Assembly: GCF_001866075.3 (NCBI RefSeq)
Contig: NZ_CP063356.1
Span: 1-64,000 of the forward strand
Direction: 5' to 3'
Origin: Anaerobacillus isosaccharinicus
GTDB lineage: Bacteria > Bacillota > Bacilli > Bacillales > Anaerobacillaceae
DNA length: 64,000 nucleotides
Below, one piece after another: positions 35,251 to 44,681 of this stretch. Within the stretch, counting starts at the first letter, position 1. Each line of letters starts with the position of its first letter. The notes under the pieces are model-generated. The model saw nothing but the letters and a program-made list of their open reading frames with translations. It was not told where the DNA came from and did no database searches. The translations under genes were made by a program, and so were the position numbers.

Positions 35251-36336
35251 ATGACCCAAATCATTCATAGAACAAAAACAAGACCTGTAAAAGTAGGCCC
35301 AATTACAATTGGTGGAAATAATGAAGTAATTATTCAAAGCATGACAACAACGAAAACACATGATGTTGAGGCAACTGTGGCAGAAATTTTGAGGTTAGAA
35401 GAGGCAGGGTGTCAAATCGTACGTGTCGCTTGTCCTGAAATGAAGGATGCCGAGGCGATAAGTGAAATAAAAAAAAGAATTAATATACCACTTGTAGTCG
35501 ATATTCATTTTGATTACCGGCTTGCCTTAGTTGCCATTGAAGGTGGTGCCGATAAAATCCGGATCAATCCAGGTAATATTGGAAAACGGGAAAAAGTTGA
35601 GGCAGTTGTTAAACTTGCTAAAGAAAAAGGAATTCCAATCCGAATTGGAGTAAATGCTGGATCTTTAGAAAAACGTATCATTGAAAAATACGGATATCCA
35701 ACTGCAGATGGAATGGTAGAAAGCGCCCTTCATCACATTAAAATCCTTGAAGATCTCGACTTTCACGACATAATTGTTTCAATGAAAGCTTCTGATGTTA
35801 ACTTAGCGATAGAAGCTTACGAAAAAGCAGCACAAGCTTTTGATTACCCGTTACATCTAGGTATTACAGAATCAGGAACATTATTTGCTGGAACAGTAAA
35901 AAGTGCTGCTGGTCTTGGAGTTCTTCTTCACAAAGGGATTGGTAATACAGTTCGGATTTCACTAAGTGCCGATCCTGTTGAGGAAGTAAAAGTGGCTCGA
36001 GAATTATTAAAATCATTTGGACTTGCTGCAAATGCTGCAACTTTAATCTCCTGCCCAACTTGCGGAAGAATTGAGATCGATTTAATTAGTATTGCAAATG
36101 AAATAGAGGAATATATCTCTAAACTAAAAGTCAATATCAAAGTAGCTGTATTGGGTTGCGCTGTTAATGGGCCTGGTGAAGCAAGAGAAGCTGATATTGG
36201 CATTGCTGGAGCAAGAGGAGAAGGCTTATTATTTAGACATGGAGAAATTGTTCGTAAAGTCCCAGAGGCAATTATGGTCGAAGAACTGAAAAAAGAAATT
36301 GATAAAATTGCAGCTGAAAAAATGCAAAAGAACTAA
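35251..36336 (+). CDS. ispG: 4-hydroxy-3-methylbut-2-enyl diphosphate synthase
   Basis: 361-aa [4Fe-4S] enzyme of the MEP isoprenoid pathway (converts MEcPP to HMBPP). The TIM-barrel part opens [12 protein letters not shown] and includes the QSMTTT loop; the cluster ligands are in SCPTCGR and [11 protein letters not shown] near the end. The next MEP enzyme, IspH, lies 14 kb away at 50379. GAAGGGGCG lies upstream of the ATG. Confidence 0.96.
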   Translation: MTQIIHRTKTRPVKVGPITIGGNNEVIIQSMTTTKTHDVEATVAEILRLEEAGCQIVRVACPEMKDAEAISEIKKRINIPLVVDIHFDYRLALVAIEGGADKIRINPGNIGKREKVEAVVKLAKEKGIPIRIGVNAGSLEKRIIEKYGYPTADGMVESALHHIKILEDLDFHDIIVSMKASDVNLAIEAYEKAAQAFDYPLHLGITESGTLFAGTVKSAAGLGVLLHKGIGNTVRISLSADPVEEVKVARELLKSFGLAANAATLISCPTCGRIEIDLISIANEIEEYISKLKVNIKVAVLGCAVNGPGEAREADIGIAGARGEGLLFRHGEIVRKVPEAIMVEELKKEIDKIAAEKMQKN

Positions 36337-36341
36337 AAAGA

Positions 36342-36461
36342 GGAGGGTGACTCTGAAGTGTCAGCTCACCTCAAGTTAATACTATATACAGATACAGGAA
36401 AATTATCCAATCTATATATAGCACTTGAGGTGACTGACACTTTGCTTTTGAGTCACCCTCC
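36342..36461. repeat. 120-nt near-perfect palindrome after ispG
   Basis: Arms GGAGGGTGACTC/GAGTCACCCTCC, AGTGTCAG/CTGACACT and TCACCTCAAG/CTTGAGGTGA pair in register, and the loop continues as CTATATACAGAT/ATCTATATATAG around GGA/TCC. Only a short bulge (TGA against about eight bases) breaks the helix. A T-rich tail follows. It can act as a bidirectional terminator but is far longer than one needs to be. Confidence 0.9.
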
Positions 36462-36487
36462 ATTCTTTTTATTCTAGACTGTACGGG

Positions 36488-36976
36488 TTAGAAAAATGGT
36501 GAGAAAAACAACGTTAAGACGATTGAAACCGCACCAATACCGATTGCCCAGTTTCCAAGTCCTGTTGCTCCATTTCGACGGGCGATAAAGCCAACAATTA
36601 TACCTGCAGCTCCTAAAATAACAGGTAAGAAGAACAATGAAATTATAGAGAGTACAATGGCAAAAGCCCCTACCCCTCTACCTTCGTTAACTTCACCATC
36701 CATGTCAGCATCAGTTTCCCTGTCTACATTGTCAGCAAATGGACGTTCTGCAACAAATCCACGTTGCGGTGCAAACTCGGCTGCTGTTTCTTCTCGATGA
36801 TCCCCAATAGGATAATCAGCGGATGTCACACCATTCGGATTTTCATCTCTTTCACTATTCTCTAATCGAAGAGACCGATTATCCTGATTGGCGTTATTAT
36901 TAACACCATTAATCTGATTAGTGTTATTGTTGTTAACACCGAACCTATTGTTGTTATTGTTATTCATATCAGTCAT
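36488..36976 (-). CDS. yqfX: YqfX-like membrane protein with Asn-rich N terminus
   Basis: 162 aa from the ATG at 36976 (GTGAGGG six bases upstream). A low-complexity Asn-rich, then acidic soluble region (1-100) precedes two membrane segments (about 102-128 and 138-160) with a GFIARRNG loop, as in DUF4190-type proteins. Position between ispG and yqfW matches yqfX. Function unknown. Confidence 0.78.
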   Translation of the reverse strand: MTDMNNNNNNRFGVNNNNTNQINGVNNNANQDNRSLRLENSERDENPNGVTSADYPIGDHREETAAEFAPQRGFVAERPFADNVDRETDADMDGEVNEGRGVGAFAIVLSIISLFFLPVILGAAGIIVGFIARRNGATGLGNWAIGIGAVSIVLTLFFSPFF

Positions 36977-37120
36977 TGTCATCCCTCACTTTCTTTTTCA
37001 GGAGCATTTTTAGTATTACACTAGATGTGTCAGATATAGATGTTAATGATTTCAAATTTAGGAATGTATTTTTTTATGTTATGATATGAAGAGAAAATAT
37101 TGAATTGGGTGGGGTCTTTA

Positions 37121-37690
37121 ATGAAAAAACAAAAACGCTTTGGGTTTGATATAGATGGAACTGTTACATGTCCAGAAACGTTCATTCCTTACTTGAACAA
37201 ACATTTTAATACGAACATCACGTTAGCAGATATTACTCAATATGAATTATCGCCCTTATTAAATGTAACAAAAGAACAGTTTTGGGAATGGATGAAAGAC
37301 CATGAACCAATTATTTATGCAAATGCCAAACTAGCCACTTCCTTTACTGAAGTTTTTAAGGAATGGCAAGATACACATCACTTTACTTATATTAGCGCTA
37401 GAGGAAATCATCTTCTTGAAGTTACTGAAAAATGGTTTCAAAAAGAAAATATCCCCTACCACCATATTGAATTGTTAGGTCAACACGACAAGCTGAATGC
37501 TGTAAAAAAGCATAATATTGAAATATTCTTTGAAGATAAACACGACAATGCTTGTGATATTGCAGAAGAATGCAAAATTCCAGTTATTTTGATGGACACA
37601 CCTTATAACCAAGACCCAATTCCAAGTGAGGTTATTAGAGTTAAAAATTGGAAAGAGGCTGCCGTTTGGGTCGATAATTGGTTAAAATAA
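37121..37690 (+). CDS. yqfW: HAD-family nucleotidase, YqfW-like
   Basis: 189 aa from the ATG at 37121 (GGTGGGG upstream). Motif I GFDIDGTVT with both Asp, motif II YISARG, and a late FFEDKHDNACD acidic motif fit the 5'-nucleotidase, deoxy (NT5C) type subgroup. Natural substrate unproven. Convergent with zur, sharing a terminator. Confidence 0.85.
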   Translation: MKKQKRFGFDIDGTVTCPETFIPYLNKHFNTNITLADITQYELSPLLNVTKEQFWEWMKDHEPIIYANAKLATSFTEVFKEWQDTHHFTYISARGNHLLEVTEKWFQKENIPYHHIELLGQHDKLNAVKKHNIEIFFEDKHDNACDIAEECKIPVILMDTPYNQDPIPSEVIRVKNWKEAAVWVDNWLK

Positions 37691-37734
37691 AAAAAGTTCC
37701 TACCTATGCAAAAGTGCTTAGGAGGAACTTTTTC
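37689..37734. terminator. Bidirectional terminator between yqfW and zur
   Basis: Stem AAAAAGTTCCTACC/GGAGGAACTTTTT around a 16-base loop. Confidence 0.88.
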
Positions 37735-38148
37735 TTATTCATTAATACACTCTGAACAATACCCGTAGATTTCAAATTTATGGCCAACAATTTTAAAATC
37801 GGCTGAATCACCAAGTTGATCCATAGGACATAAATGAATATGTTTTGTCTTCCCACATGTTAAACATATGATATGATGATGGTGTTCACCGACTGAGCAA
37901 CTAAAACGAAACTTTTTTTCCCCATCAAGCTCTGTCATTTCCAATATTCCCAAGTCAACAAATGTAGATAAATTCCGATAAATCGTATCAAAACTCAATC
38001 CCGGATAATCACCTTGCATGGCTTCGAGGACATCTTTTGCTGCAATATATCTTTTCTGATCTGAAAATAGCTGTAACATTTGTTCTCTTTTTCCAGTATG
38101 CTTGTACCCTTTTTCTTTTAAGAGAAGTAATGCTTGAGTAACATCCAT
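37735..38148 (-). CDS. zur: Fur-family zinc uptake regulator
   Basis: 137-aa DNA-binding repressor. A winged-helix domain (1-80, SFDTIYRNLSTF recognition part) precedes a dimerisation domain with GEHHHHIIC and two structural CxxC pairs (CLTC and CSEC). The last gene of a metal ABC cluster and orthologous in position to yqfV (zur) of B. subtilis, so zinc is the likely effector. Confidence 0.93.
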   Translation of the reverse strand: MDVTQALLLLKEKGYKHTGKREQMLQLFSDQKRYIAAKDVLEAMQGDYPGLSFDTIYRNLSTFVDLGILEMTELDGEKKFRFSCSVGEHHHHIICLTCGKTKHIHLCPMDQLGDSADFKIVGHKFEIYGYCSECINE

Positions 38149-38182
38149 CTAAAACGCCTCCCCTATCTGCTTACCATACGTG

Positions 38183-39016
38183 TTAACGCTTCTTTTTAAA
38201 TATTATTGTTATGATTAAGATTAAAACAGCAGTAACTACAATAGTCCCCCCAGGTGCTAAATCTAAATGATAAGCACTTATTAATCCTACTATAACTGAT
38301 AGTTCACCAAAAAGGATTGAGAAAACAAACATTTGTTTAAAACCTTTAGCAATTCTCATACTCGCAGCTACAGGTAAGGTCATGAGAGAAGAAACAAGAA
38401 GAATCCCGACAATCCGCATTGAAGAAGCAATAACAAGAGCAACCATGATGACAAAAATTAAATGGACTAGCTTTTTGTTAATTCCAGAGACGATAGCTTG
38501 TTCTTCATCAAATGATAAAAAGAATAATTCTTTATAAAAGATTATTAATAATATAGTAACTACAATTGTTATTGCTGAAATTGTATATAGATCAGATCTT
38601 GTTACAGCAATAACACTCCCAAATAAATAATTAAATAGATCGGTATTAAAACCATCTGCCAAAGAAATAAAGACTACACCTAAACCAATCCCACCCGAAA
38701 GAATAATTGGAATTGATAGTTCTTGGTAAGTTTTGTAAACTGTTCTTAATTTTTCAATGAGGAGAGCTCCCCCCACTGAAAAAATTATCCCTAAATAGAG
38801 AGGGTTAAGTCCTGCAAAAAATAGCACATGTTTACCTAACAAAAGACTACCTGCAATCCCTGCCAAAGTAATATGGGACAAAGCATCGGCAATTAGCGAT
38901 AAGCGCCTAACTACAAGGAATACGCCTAAAATCGGTGCTAAAAAGCCCACCATTATTCCGGCAAAAAAGGCATTCCTAAGAAATTCATACTGGAGAAAAA
39001 CTGATATTAATTCCAT
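38183..39016 (-). CDS. Metal ABC transporter permease, ZnuB type
   Basis: 277 aa from the ATG at 39016, set by GGAGGAG six bases upstream and starting one base after the ATPase stop. Eight to nine membrane segments, with the ABC-3 family pattern LSLIADALSHITLAG near residue 50. Coupled to the ATPase gene and followed by zur, so zinc is the inferred substrate. No substrate-binding lipoprotein gene is adjacent. Confidence 0.88.
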   Translation of the reverse strand: MELISVFLQYEFLRNAFFAGIMVGFLAPILGVFLVVRRLSLIADALSHITLAGIAGSLLLGKHVLFFAGLNPLYLGIIFSVGGALLIEKLRTVYKTYQELSIPIILSGGIGLGVVFISLADGFNTDLFNYLFGSVIAVTRSDLYTISAITIVVTILLIIFYKELFFLSFDEEQAIVSGINKKLVHLIFVIMVALVIASSMRIVGILLVSSLMTLPVAASMRIAKGFKQMFVFSILFGELSVIVGLISAYHLDLAPGGTIVVTAVLILIITIIFKKKR

Positions 39017-39017
39017 C

Positions 39018-39791
39018 CTATTCTCCTCCAGGGTGATTATGGGTAAGTAAATGTACTTCCTGACCGTGGAAGGCCGATAGCCCATGATTGTCATGAAAAT
39101 CTCTTGTATTTCCATGGAAATGTAGCTGCTTATTTAAACAGGCTACAGCATTTACATGTTCTGTCATTGCTGTCACATCATGGGTAACCAAAAGAAGTGT
39201 TATCCCTTTTTTGTTTAAATCACTTAACATCGCATAAAAATTATTAGCAGAGCGAATATCAACACCAACTGTTGGTTCGTCTAAGATTAGTAACTCAGGA
39301 TCGCTTACCAAAGCCCTAGCAATGAAAACTCTTTGCTGTTGTCCACCGGAAAGCTCACCAATGTTTTGTTTTGTGTATTCTGTCATTCCAACAAGTTCGA
39401 TCACTTTTTTCACCTTTTCTTTATGTTGCCTAGTAAGAAAGCGAAAAAGACCAACTTTTCGAAATAATCCCATCGAAACAACTTCAAACACCGATGCTGG
39501 GAACCCGCTGTTAAAACTGTTTGCTTTTTGAGAGACAAAACCTATTTTTTCCCAATGATTAAACCTATTTATTGGCTGATCAAATAATGTAATTTTTCCT
39601 TTAGTGGGTTGTAGTAACCCTAGAATACATTTTAACAAGGTAGATTTACCAGATCCATTAGGTCCAACTAAACCAAGAAAGCTACCTTTCTTCACTTGTA
39701 AATTAATATTTTCTAATACAGACCTAGTCCCGTATTGAAAAGACAAAGACCGAATATCAATGATATTTTCATTTTTATCTACTTTACACAT
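39018..39791 (-). CDS. Metal ABC transporter ATP-binding protein, ZnuC type
   Basis: 257 aa. Walker A GPNGSGKST, signature LSGGQQQR, Walker B LLILDEP, and H-loop VTHD are all intact, with a His-rich C-terminal tail (HDNHG, HGQEVHLLTHNHP) that may bind metal. GGAGG lies ten bases before the ATG. First gene of the znuC-znuB-zur operon. Confidence 0.9.
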   Translation of the reverse strand: MCKVDKNENIIDIRSLSFQYGTRSVLENINLQVKKGSFLGLVGPNGSGKSTLLKCILGLLQPTKGKITLFDQPINRFNHWEKIGFVSQKANSFNSGFPASVFEVVSMGLFRKVGLFRFLTRQHKEKVKKVIELVGMTEYTKQNIGELSGGQQQRVFIARALVSDPELLILDEPTVGVDIRSANNFYAMLSDLNKKGITLLLVTHDVTAMTEHVNAVACLNKQLHFHGNTRDFHDNHGLSAFHGQEVHLLTHNHPGGE

Positions 39792-39890
39792 AATAAATAA
39801 TCCTCCAGTGAAGGGAAAACTTAGATTAAGAAGCCTTAGTTTGTTTTATGCTCTTTTTGTTCCTATTTGAACTAATTCCTCATTAATTTT

Positions 39891-39905
39891 AAGAATTATT
39901 CCGTT
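39891..39905 (-). promoter_or_regulatory. Possible Zur operator
   Basis: TAAGAATTATTCCGT contains the 9-bp palindrome GAATTATTC and partly fits the Bacillus Zur box, about 100 bases upstream of the ATPase start. The match is imperfect. Confidence 0.3.
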
Positions 39906-39955
39906 TTACCCATTGGTAGTATACATGACAGTAAAGACTTTGTAAACGAAAGCCA

Positions 39956-39983
39956 TTTCCATTATAGTATTGTATAATGGAAA
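39956..39983. promoter_or_regulatory. Perfect 11-bp-arm inverted repeat upstream of ppx
   Basis: TTTCCATTATA and TATAATGGAAA flank six bases, 42 bases before the ppx start. A TATAAT or TATAGT -10 element lies inside, so a protein bound here would block the promoter. A transcript hairpin is an alternative. Confidence 0.6.
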
Positions 39984-40024
39984 AAATACCTTTTTCTTTC
40001 TAGCTACTAGGAGGCTTATCAATA

Positions 40025-41560
40025 ATGAAAAAACAAAAAATCGCTCTCATCGACATTGGTTCAAACTCAATTCGCCTCGTTATTTTCCATCTAGATGAAA
40101 GTGGTTATTATAGAGAAATACAAAATTTAAAAGTGGTCGCAAGACTGAGTAGTCATATAAATGACGAAGGAGATTTAACAAACAAAGGACTTCATGTATT
40201 ATTGACTACTTTGCAAAAATTCCAAGAAATTACGCGTACATATGAACTATCTAAAGTTAAATGCGTCGCCACAGCAGCCATTCGTCAAGCAAAAAATCAA
40301 CGAGAAATCTTGACAACGGTAACTAAAATGACAGACTTTACAATTCGAGTATTATCAGAGTATGAAGAAGCCTTTTTTGGCTACTTAGCAGTTACAAATT
40401 CAACTAGTATTCAAGATGGAATTACGATTGATATCGGCGGAGGTAGTACTGAAGTTACTTTATTTAAAGATAGAAAGCTACTCCATTATCATAGCTTTCC
40501 TTTTGGTGCTATTTCCTTAAAGAAAAAATTTATAAATAGTGAAATACCTACGTTACAAGAGCTTTTAAAATTGAGACTTTTTTTAACTGAGCAATTTCAA
40601 TCATTGCAATGGCTAAACCAAGAGGAAATTCCTGTTGTTGGAATTGGCGGAAGTGCTAGAAATCTTTCTCTTATTAACCAAAAAAAGACGAACTATGCTC
40701 TATCAGGACTACATCAGTACGTAATGCACTATGAAAACCTGAAGGAGATCACAAATCATTTAAACCAGCTTACTGTTAAAGAAAGACAATCAACAGATGG
40801 TCTTACAAAAGACCGCGCAGACATTATCATACCAGCAGCCGAAGCAATTACAACCTTAATGGAAGTGTCCGGCGGAAAAACATTTATTATGAGTAATAAA
40901 GGACTTAGAGATGGTCTATTTTATGAAGAAGTTTTTAAACAACTTAACATTGATTTTTTCCCAAGTGTTGCAGAAGAAAGCTTTTTCCAACTGACTCGTG
41001 ATTATGAAATAAATATCGATCAAGTAAAATACCTATCAAAATTAGCCGCTCAGCTTTTCTATGAATTGAAAGGGATTTTTAAACATGATTTAATCGGAGA
41101 GGATTTACGGCTGTTACACTTAAGTAGCCGTGTACTTTATTTAGGTGAGTGTATTAGTCATGAAGCAAGTAGTCAACATACATTTTACTTATTAACGAAT
41201 TTATCCATTGATGGCTTAACACATGTTGAGCGATTAAAAATTGCTTTAATTGCTTCCTTTAAGTCAAGAGGTTCACTTCAAACTTATGCAAAACCTTACG
41301 AAGATTGGTTTTCTAAAAATGAATTTGAAAAAATTGAACTATTAGGAGCTATTTTAAAATTTACATATAGCTTAAACCGAACAAAGCGAGAAGTTTTCTC
41401 TGTCTTAAAAATAACTGAAATGAGTGAAGAAAAAATCAACCTAAAGCTCATTTTTAATAAGGAACCATATTTTGAGGAAAATCAAGCACAAAAGTATAAA
41501 AAACCTCTTGAAAAAATCTTAAAAAAACGAATCGAACTGCACTTTTCTAATGAAAATTAA
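40025..41560 (+). CDS. ppx: Exopolyphosphatase, Ppx/GppA family
   Basis: 511-aa enzyme that removes terminal phosphate from polyphosphate (or pppGpp). ASKHA-fold phosphate loops are visible: ALIDIGSNSIRL at the start, TIDIGGGSTEVTLF (about 136-150), and GIGGSARN. The C-terminal HD-like helical domain (about 310-511) fits the long Ppx form. AGGAGG lies ten bases before the ATG. It is followed by ppk in the same direction. Confidence 0.92.
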   Translation: MKKQKIALIDIGSNSIRLVIFHLDESGYYREIQNLKVVARLSSHINDEGDLTNKGLHVLLTTLQKFQEITRTYELSKVKCVATAAIRQAKNQREILTTVTKMTDFTIRVLSEYEEAFFGYLAVTNSTSIQDGITIDIGGGSTEVTLFKDRKLLHYHSFPFGAISLKKKFINSEIPTLQELLKLRLFLTEQFQSLQWLNQEEIPVVGIGGSARNLSLINQKKTNYALSGLHQYVMHYENLKEITNHLNQLTVKERQSTDGLTKDRADIIIPAAEAITTLMEVSGGKTFIMSNKGLRDGLFYEEVFKQLNIDFFPSVAEESFFQLTRDYEINIDQVKYLSKLAAQLFYELKGIFKHDLIGEDLRLLHLSSRVLYLGECISHEASSQHTFYLLTNLSIDGLTHVERLKIALIASFKSRGSLQTYAKPYEDWFSKNEFEKIELLGAILKFTYSLNRTKREVFSVLKITEMSEEKINLKLIFNKEPYFEENQAQKYKKPLEKILKKRIELHFSNEN

Positions 41561-41650
41561 CATATAATTTACAAAAGTTTTCCACTATATTTGTTATTAT
41601 TATAGGATAGGCTTTTTGCTAGTTGACTAATGTTTGGAAAGGTTGATTTT

Positions 41651-43759
41651 ATGATTGAAAATTCAAATCTACTTAGTAACATTATCGATTTGAATAACCC
41701 AAACTTTTATAATAATCGAGAACTGAGCTGGCTTTCCTTTAATGAAAGGGTTTTAGAGGAAGCAATTGACGAACGTAATCCGTTATTAGAACGGTTAAAA
41801 TTTATGGCTATATTCAGCTCAAATCTTGATGAGTTTTTTATGGTTCGAGTTGCTGGGTTAAAAGACCAAGTGAAAGCTGGCTACAACAAACCGGAGAATA
41901 AAGCAGGTCTAACCCCCCGAGAGCAACTTAACAAAATTTCGGATTTAAATCATCGAATTGTTTTGTTACAAGATCGCTTATTTACTGAAACTCTCATACC
42001 GATGTTGTACCACGAGGGATTTCAGTTTTTAGCGATTGAAGAGTGCAATGAGGAGCAAATCAACTTTATTCAAGATCGCTTTGACACGTACATTTTACCT
42101 GTACTTACACCTATGGCTATCGACGCTTATCGGCCATTCCCAATGCTATTAAATAAGAGCTTAAACTTAGCTGTTCTTTTAAAAAAAGCAGATAGTAGGA
42201 AAGATAAATTAGCGATTGTTCAAGTTCCAGGTGTCTTAACTAGATTTATTGAGGTACCTTCTGCAAATGGAAAAAGTCAGTTTATACTCTTAGAAGATGT
42301 TATTAGTCAATTTATTCATAAACTTTTCATAGGATATAGCGTTTTATCTGTTTCACCATTTAGAGTAACACGAAATGCGGATTTAACAATTCATGAAGAA
42401 GGTGCACGAGACTTATTAAGAGAAATAGAAAAAGAATTAAAAAAACGAAAATCCGGGGCCGCAGTACGACTAGAAATTCAAGAAGGAAAAATGTCTGAAA
42501 AGGTTCTATCATTTTTATTAGACATTTTAGAACTAAAACAAAAAGATGTCTATTCTTTTTGTGGGCCTCTTGATTTAACATTCTTATTTAAGTTTTATTC
42601 TATCGTCGGCGCAGAGCATGATTACTTAATTAATGAAACACAAATTCCTCAACCACCAGAGGATTTAGAAAATGAAGAAGATATATTTGAAGCGATCCTA
42701 AAAAAGGATATCTTCCTCCACCATCCATTTGAATCATTTCAACCTATCATTGACTTTATTTCGACTGCTGCTGACGATCCTCAAGTTCTAGCAATAAAGC
42801 AGACGTTATACCGGGTCAGTGGGGACTCGCCAATCATTCATGCTTTAGCTAGAGCTGCTGAAAACGGCAAACAAGTGACTGTTCTCGTTGAGTTAAAAGC
42901 AAGATTTGATGAAGAAAATAATATTCAATGGGCAAAAAAGCTTGAAAAGTCAGGTGTTCATGTAATCTATGGTATCACTGCTTTAAAAACTCATAGTAAA
43001 ATAACTCTTGTTGTCCGTCATGATAAAGATCGCATCCAACGCTTTGTTCACCTGGGAACTGGAAATTATAATGACAGTACTGCAAAGCTCTATACCGATA
43101 TGGGCTTATTAACTTGCGATGAGAAATTTGGCATTGATGCAACAAACTTCTTTAACTATTTAAGTGGTTTCAGTGAAAAGCCAAAATGGAATTACTTATC
43201 CACTGCCCCCTTTGAAATTCGAGAAACTTTCTTAAAATTAATTGATGAAGAAATTAATTACCATAAAAGCACAGGTAATGGAAGAATTATCGCAAAAATG
43301 AATTCGTTAACAGATAAACCAATCATCATGAAGCTATATGAAGCAAGTCAAGCTGGCGTAACCATTGATTTAATTATTAGAGGCATTTGTTGCTTAAGAC
43401 CGGGTATTGAGGGTGTTAGTGAGAATATTTCCGTTCGTAGTATTGTCGACCGCTTCCTCGAACATAGTCGTGTTTTCTACTTTCGGCAAGGAGGAAAACA
43501 TGCTATTTACCTATCTTCTGCTGACTGGATGACTCGTAATATGGAAAAGCGGATTGAAATCCTTTTTCCAATCGTAAATGTAAAAATTAAAAATAGAATT
43601 AAAGAAATTTTAGACATCACCTTAAAGGATAACATTAAAGCGAGAATTCAAAATAAAGATGGCGAATACTCTTATTTTAAAAAAGATATCCATGATACTG
43701 AAGTGCAAAGTCAGTTAATTTTTTACCATTTAGCCGCAAAGTACTTTGAGGACAATTAG
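41651..43759 (+). CDS. ppk: Polyphosphate kinase 1
   Basis: 702 aa from the ATG at 41651, which has AAAGG eight bases upstream; an ATG at 41630 lacks one. It polymerises ATP gamma-phosphate into polyphosphate. The opening NRELSWLSFNERVLEEA, phospho-acceptor His in LKTHSKITLVVR, RFVHLGTGNYN and the late second His region are all present. Forms a polyphosphate metabolism pair with ppx, 90 bases apart. Confidence 0.95.
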   Translation: MIENSNLLSNIIDLNNPNFYNNRELSWLSFNERVLEEAIDERNPLLERLKFMAIFSSNLDEFFMVRVAGLKDQVKAGYNKPENKAGLTPREQLNKISDLNHRIVLLQDRLFTETLIPMLYHEGFQFLAIEECNEEQINFIQDRFDTYILPVLTPMAIDAYRPFPMLLNKSLNLAVLLKKADSRKDKLAIVQVPGVLTRFIEVPSANGKSQFILLEDVISQFIHKLFIGYSVLSVSPFRVTRNADLTIHEEGARDLLREIEKELKKRKSGAAVRLEIQEGKMSEKVLSFLLDILELKQKDVYSFCGPLDLTFLFKFYSIVGAEHDYLINETQIPQPPEDLENEEDIFEAILKKDIFLHHPFESFQPIIDFISTAADDPQVLAIKQTLYRVSGDSPIIHALARAAENGKQVTVLVELKARFDEENNIQWAKKLEKSGVHVIYGITALKTHSKITLVVRHDKDRIQRFVHLGTGNYNDSTAKLYTDMGLLTCDEKFGIDATNFFNYLSGFSEKPKWNYLSTAPFEIRETFLKLIDEEINYHKSTGNGRIIAKMNSLTDKPIIMKLYEASQAGVTIDLIIRGICCLRPGIEGVSENISVRSIVDRFLEHSRVFYFRQGGKHAIYLSSADWMTRNMEKRIEILFPIVNVKIKNRIKEILDITLKDNIKARIQNKDGEYSYFKKDIHDTEVQSQLIFYHLAAKYFEDN

Positions 43760-43792
43760 AAAAGCGAAAGGCCGCTGCCTTTCGCTTTTGTT
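43759..43792 (+). terminator. Terminator of ppx-ppk
   Basis: Stem AAAAGCGAAAGGC/GCCTTTCGCTTTT with a four-base loop and a T-rich tail. Confidence 0.92.
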
Positions 43793-43817
43793 TTCGCTAA
43801 GTTTAAATTATCTTTTT

Positions 43818-44681
43818 TTACCCTTGTTGCAATTTTGAGCGCAATGCTCGCCAAAGGAGACCTTGTTTTGGAGAGAAGAAAAAAGCTAAACCAAATAATA
43901 GTGAAGCTATTAAAACAATAGTTGAGCCTGAGCTTACGTCAAAAATGACTGAGAAGAAAATGCCGAGAACACCTGAAATTACCCCGAACATGGCAGATAA
44001 TACAAGCATTGTTGATAAGCGGTCTGTTAATAAGTATGCCGTAGCTCCTGGTGTAATAAGCATGGCAACTACAAGGATAATCCCTACAGCTTGCAAGGAA
44101 GCAACTGTAACGAGAGATAAGAGCAACATCAGCATGTAATGAATAAACTTCACTGGTAAACCTGTAGCTTTAGCCATCGTTGGGTCAAATGTACTCAGCA
44201 ATAACGGCCGGTAAAAAAGAATGATCATTGCTACCACAAAAATACTCATCCCAAATGTGACCCACAAATCAGCTGTTGAGACTGCTAGCACATTTCCAAA
44301 TAGAATATGCCAAAGATCAACACTAGTACCTCTTAGCGATGAATTCAGGACAACCCCAAAAGCAAACATAGCAGTAAACATTATTCCTATCGCCGAGTCA
44401 TCTTTAATTCGACTATTTTGTGAGATATACCCAATACCTAATGCTGTTAAGACTCCTGTAATGACTGCTCCTACAAAAAAACTCGCTCCTAGCATATAGG
44501 CAATAACAACCCCTGGTAAAACAGCATGTGAAATAGCATCTCCCATTAGAGCCATTCCTCTTAAAATTATGAAGCACCCGATTACTCCACAAATAATACC
44601 TACTAAAATAGCTGCAATTAACGCATTTTGTAAATATTGATACCTAGCTACTTGATCAATAAAGCTAATTACTTGTTGCAT
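43818..44681 (-). CDS. Metal ABC transporter permease, MntB/ZnuB type
   Basis: 287 aa, eight to nine membrane segments, with the ABC-3 pattern GDAISHAVLPGVV near residue 50. Its ATG shares one base with the ATPase stop (TAATG). A second metal permease of the same family as the one at 38183. With the MntR-like palindrome upstream of the pair, manganese is a reasonable guess. Confidence 0.88.
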   Translation of the reverse strand: MQQVISFIDQVARYQYLQNALIAAILVGIICGVIGCFIILRGMALMGDAISHAVLPGVVIAYMLGASFFVGAVITGVLTALGIGYISQNSRIKDDSAIGIMFTAMFAFGVVLNSSLRGTSVDLWHILFGNVLAVSTADLWVTFGMSIFVVAMIILFYRPLLLSTFDPTMAKATGLPVKFIHYMLMLLLSLVTVASLQAVGIILVVAMLITPGATAYLLTDRLSTMLVLSAMFGVISGVLGIFFSVIFDVSSGSTIVLIASLLFGLAFFFSPKQGLLWRALRSKLQQG

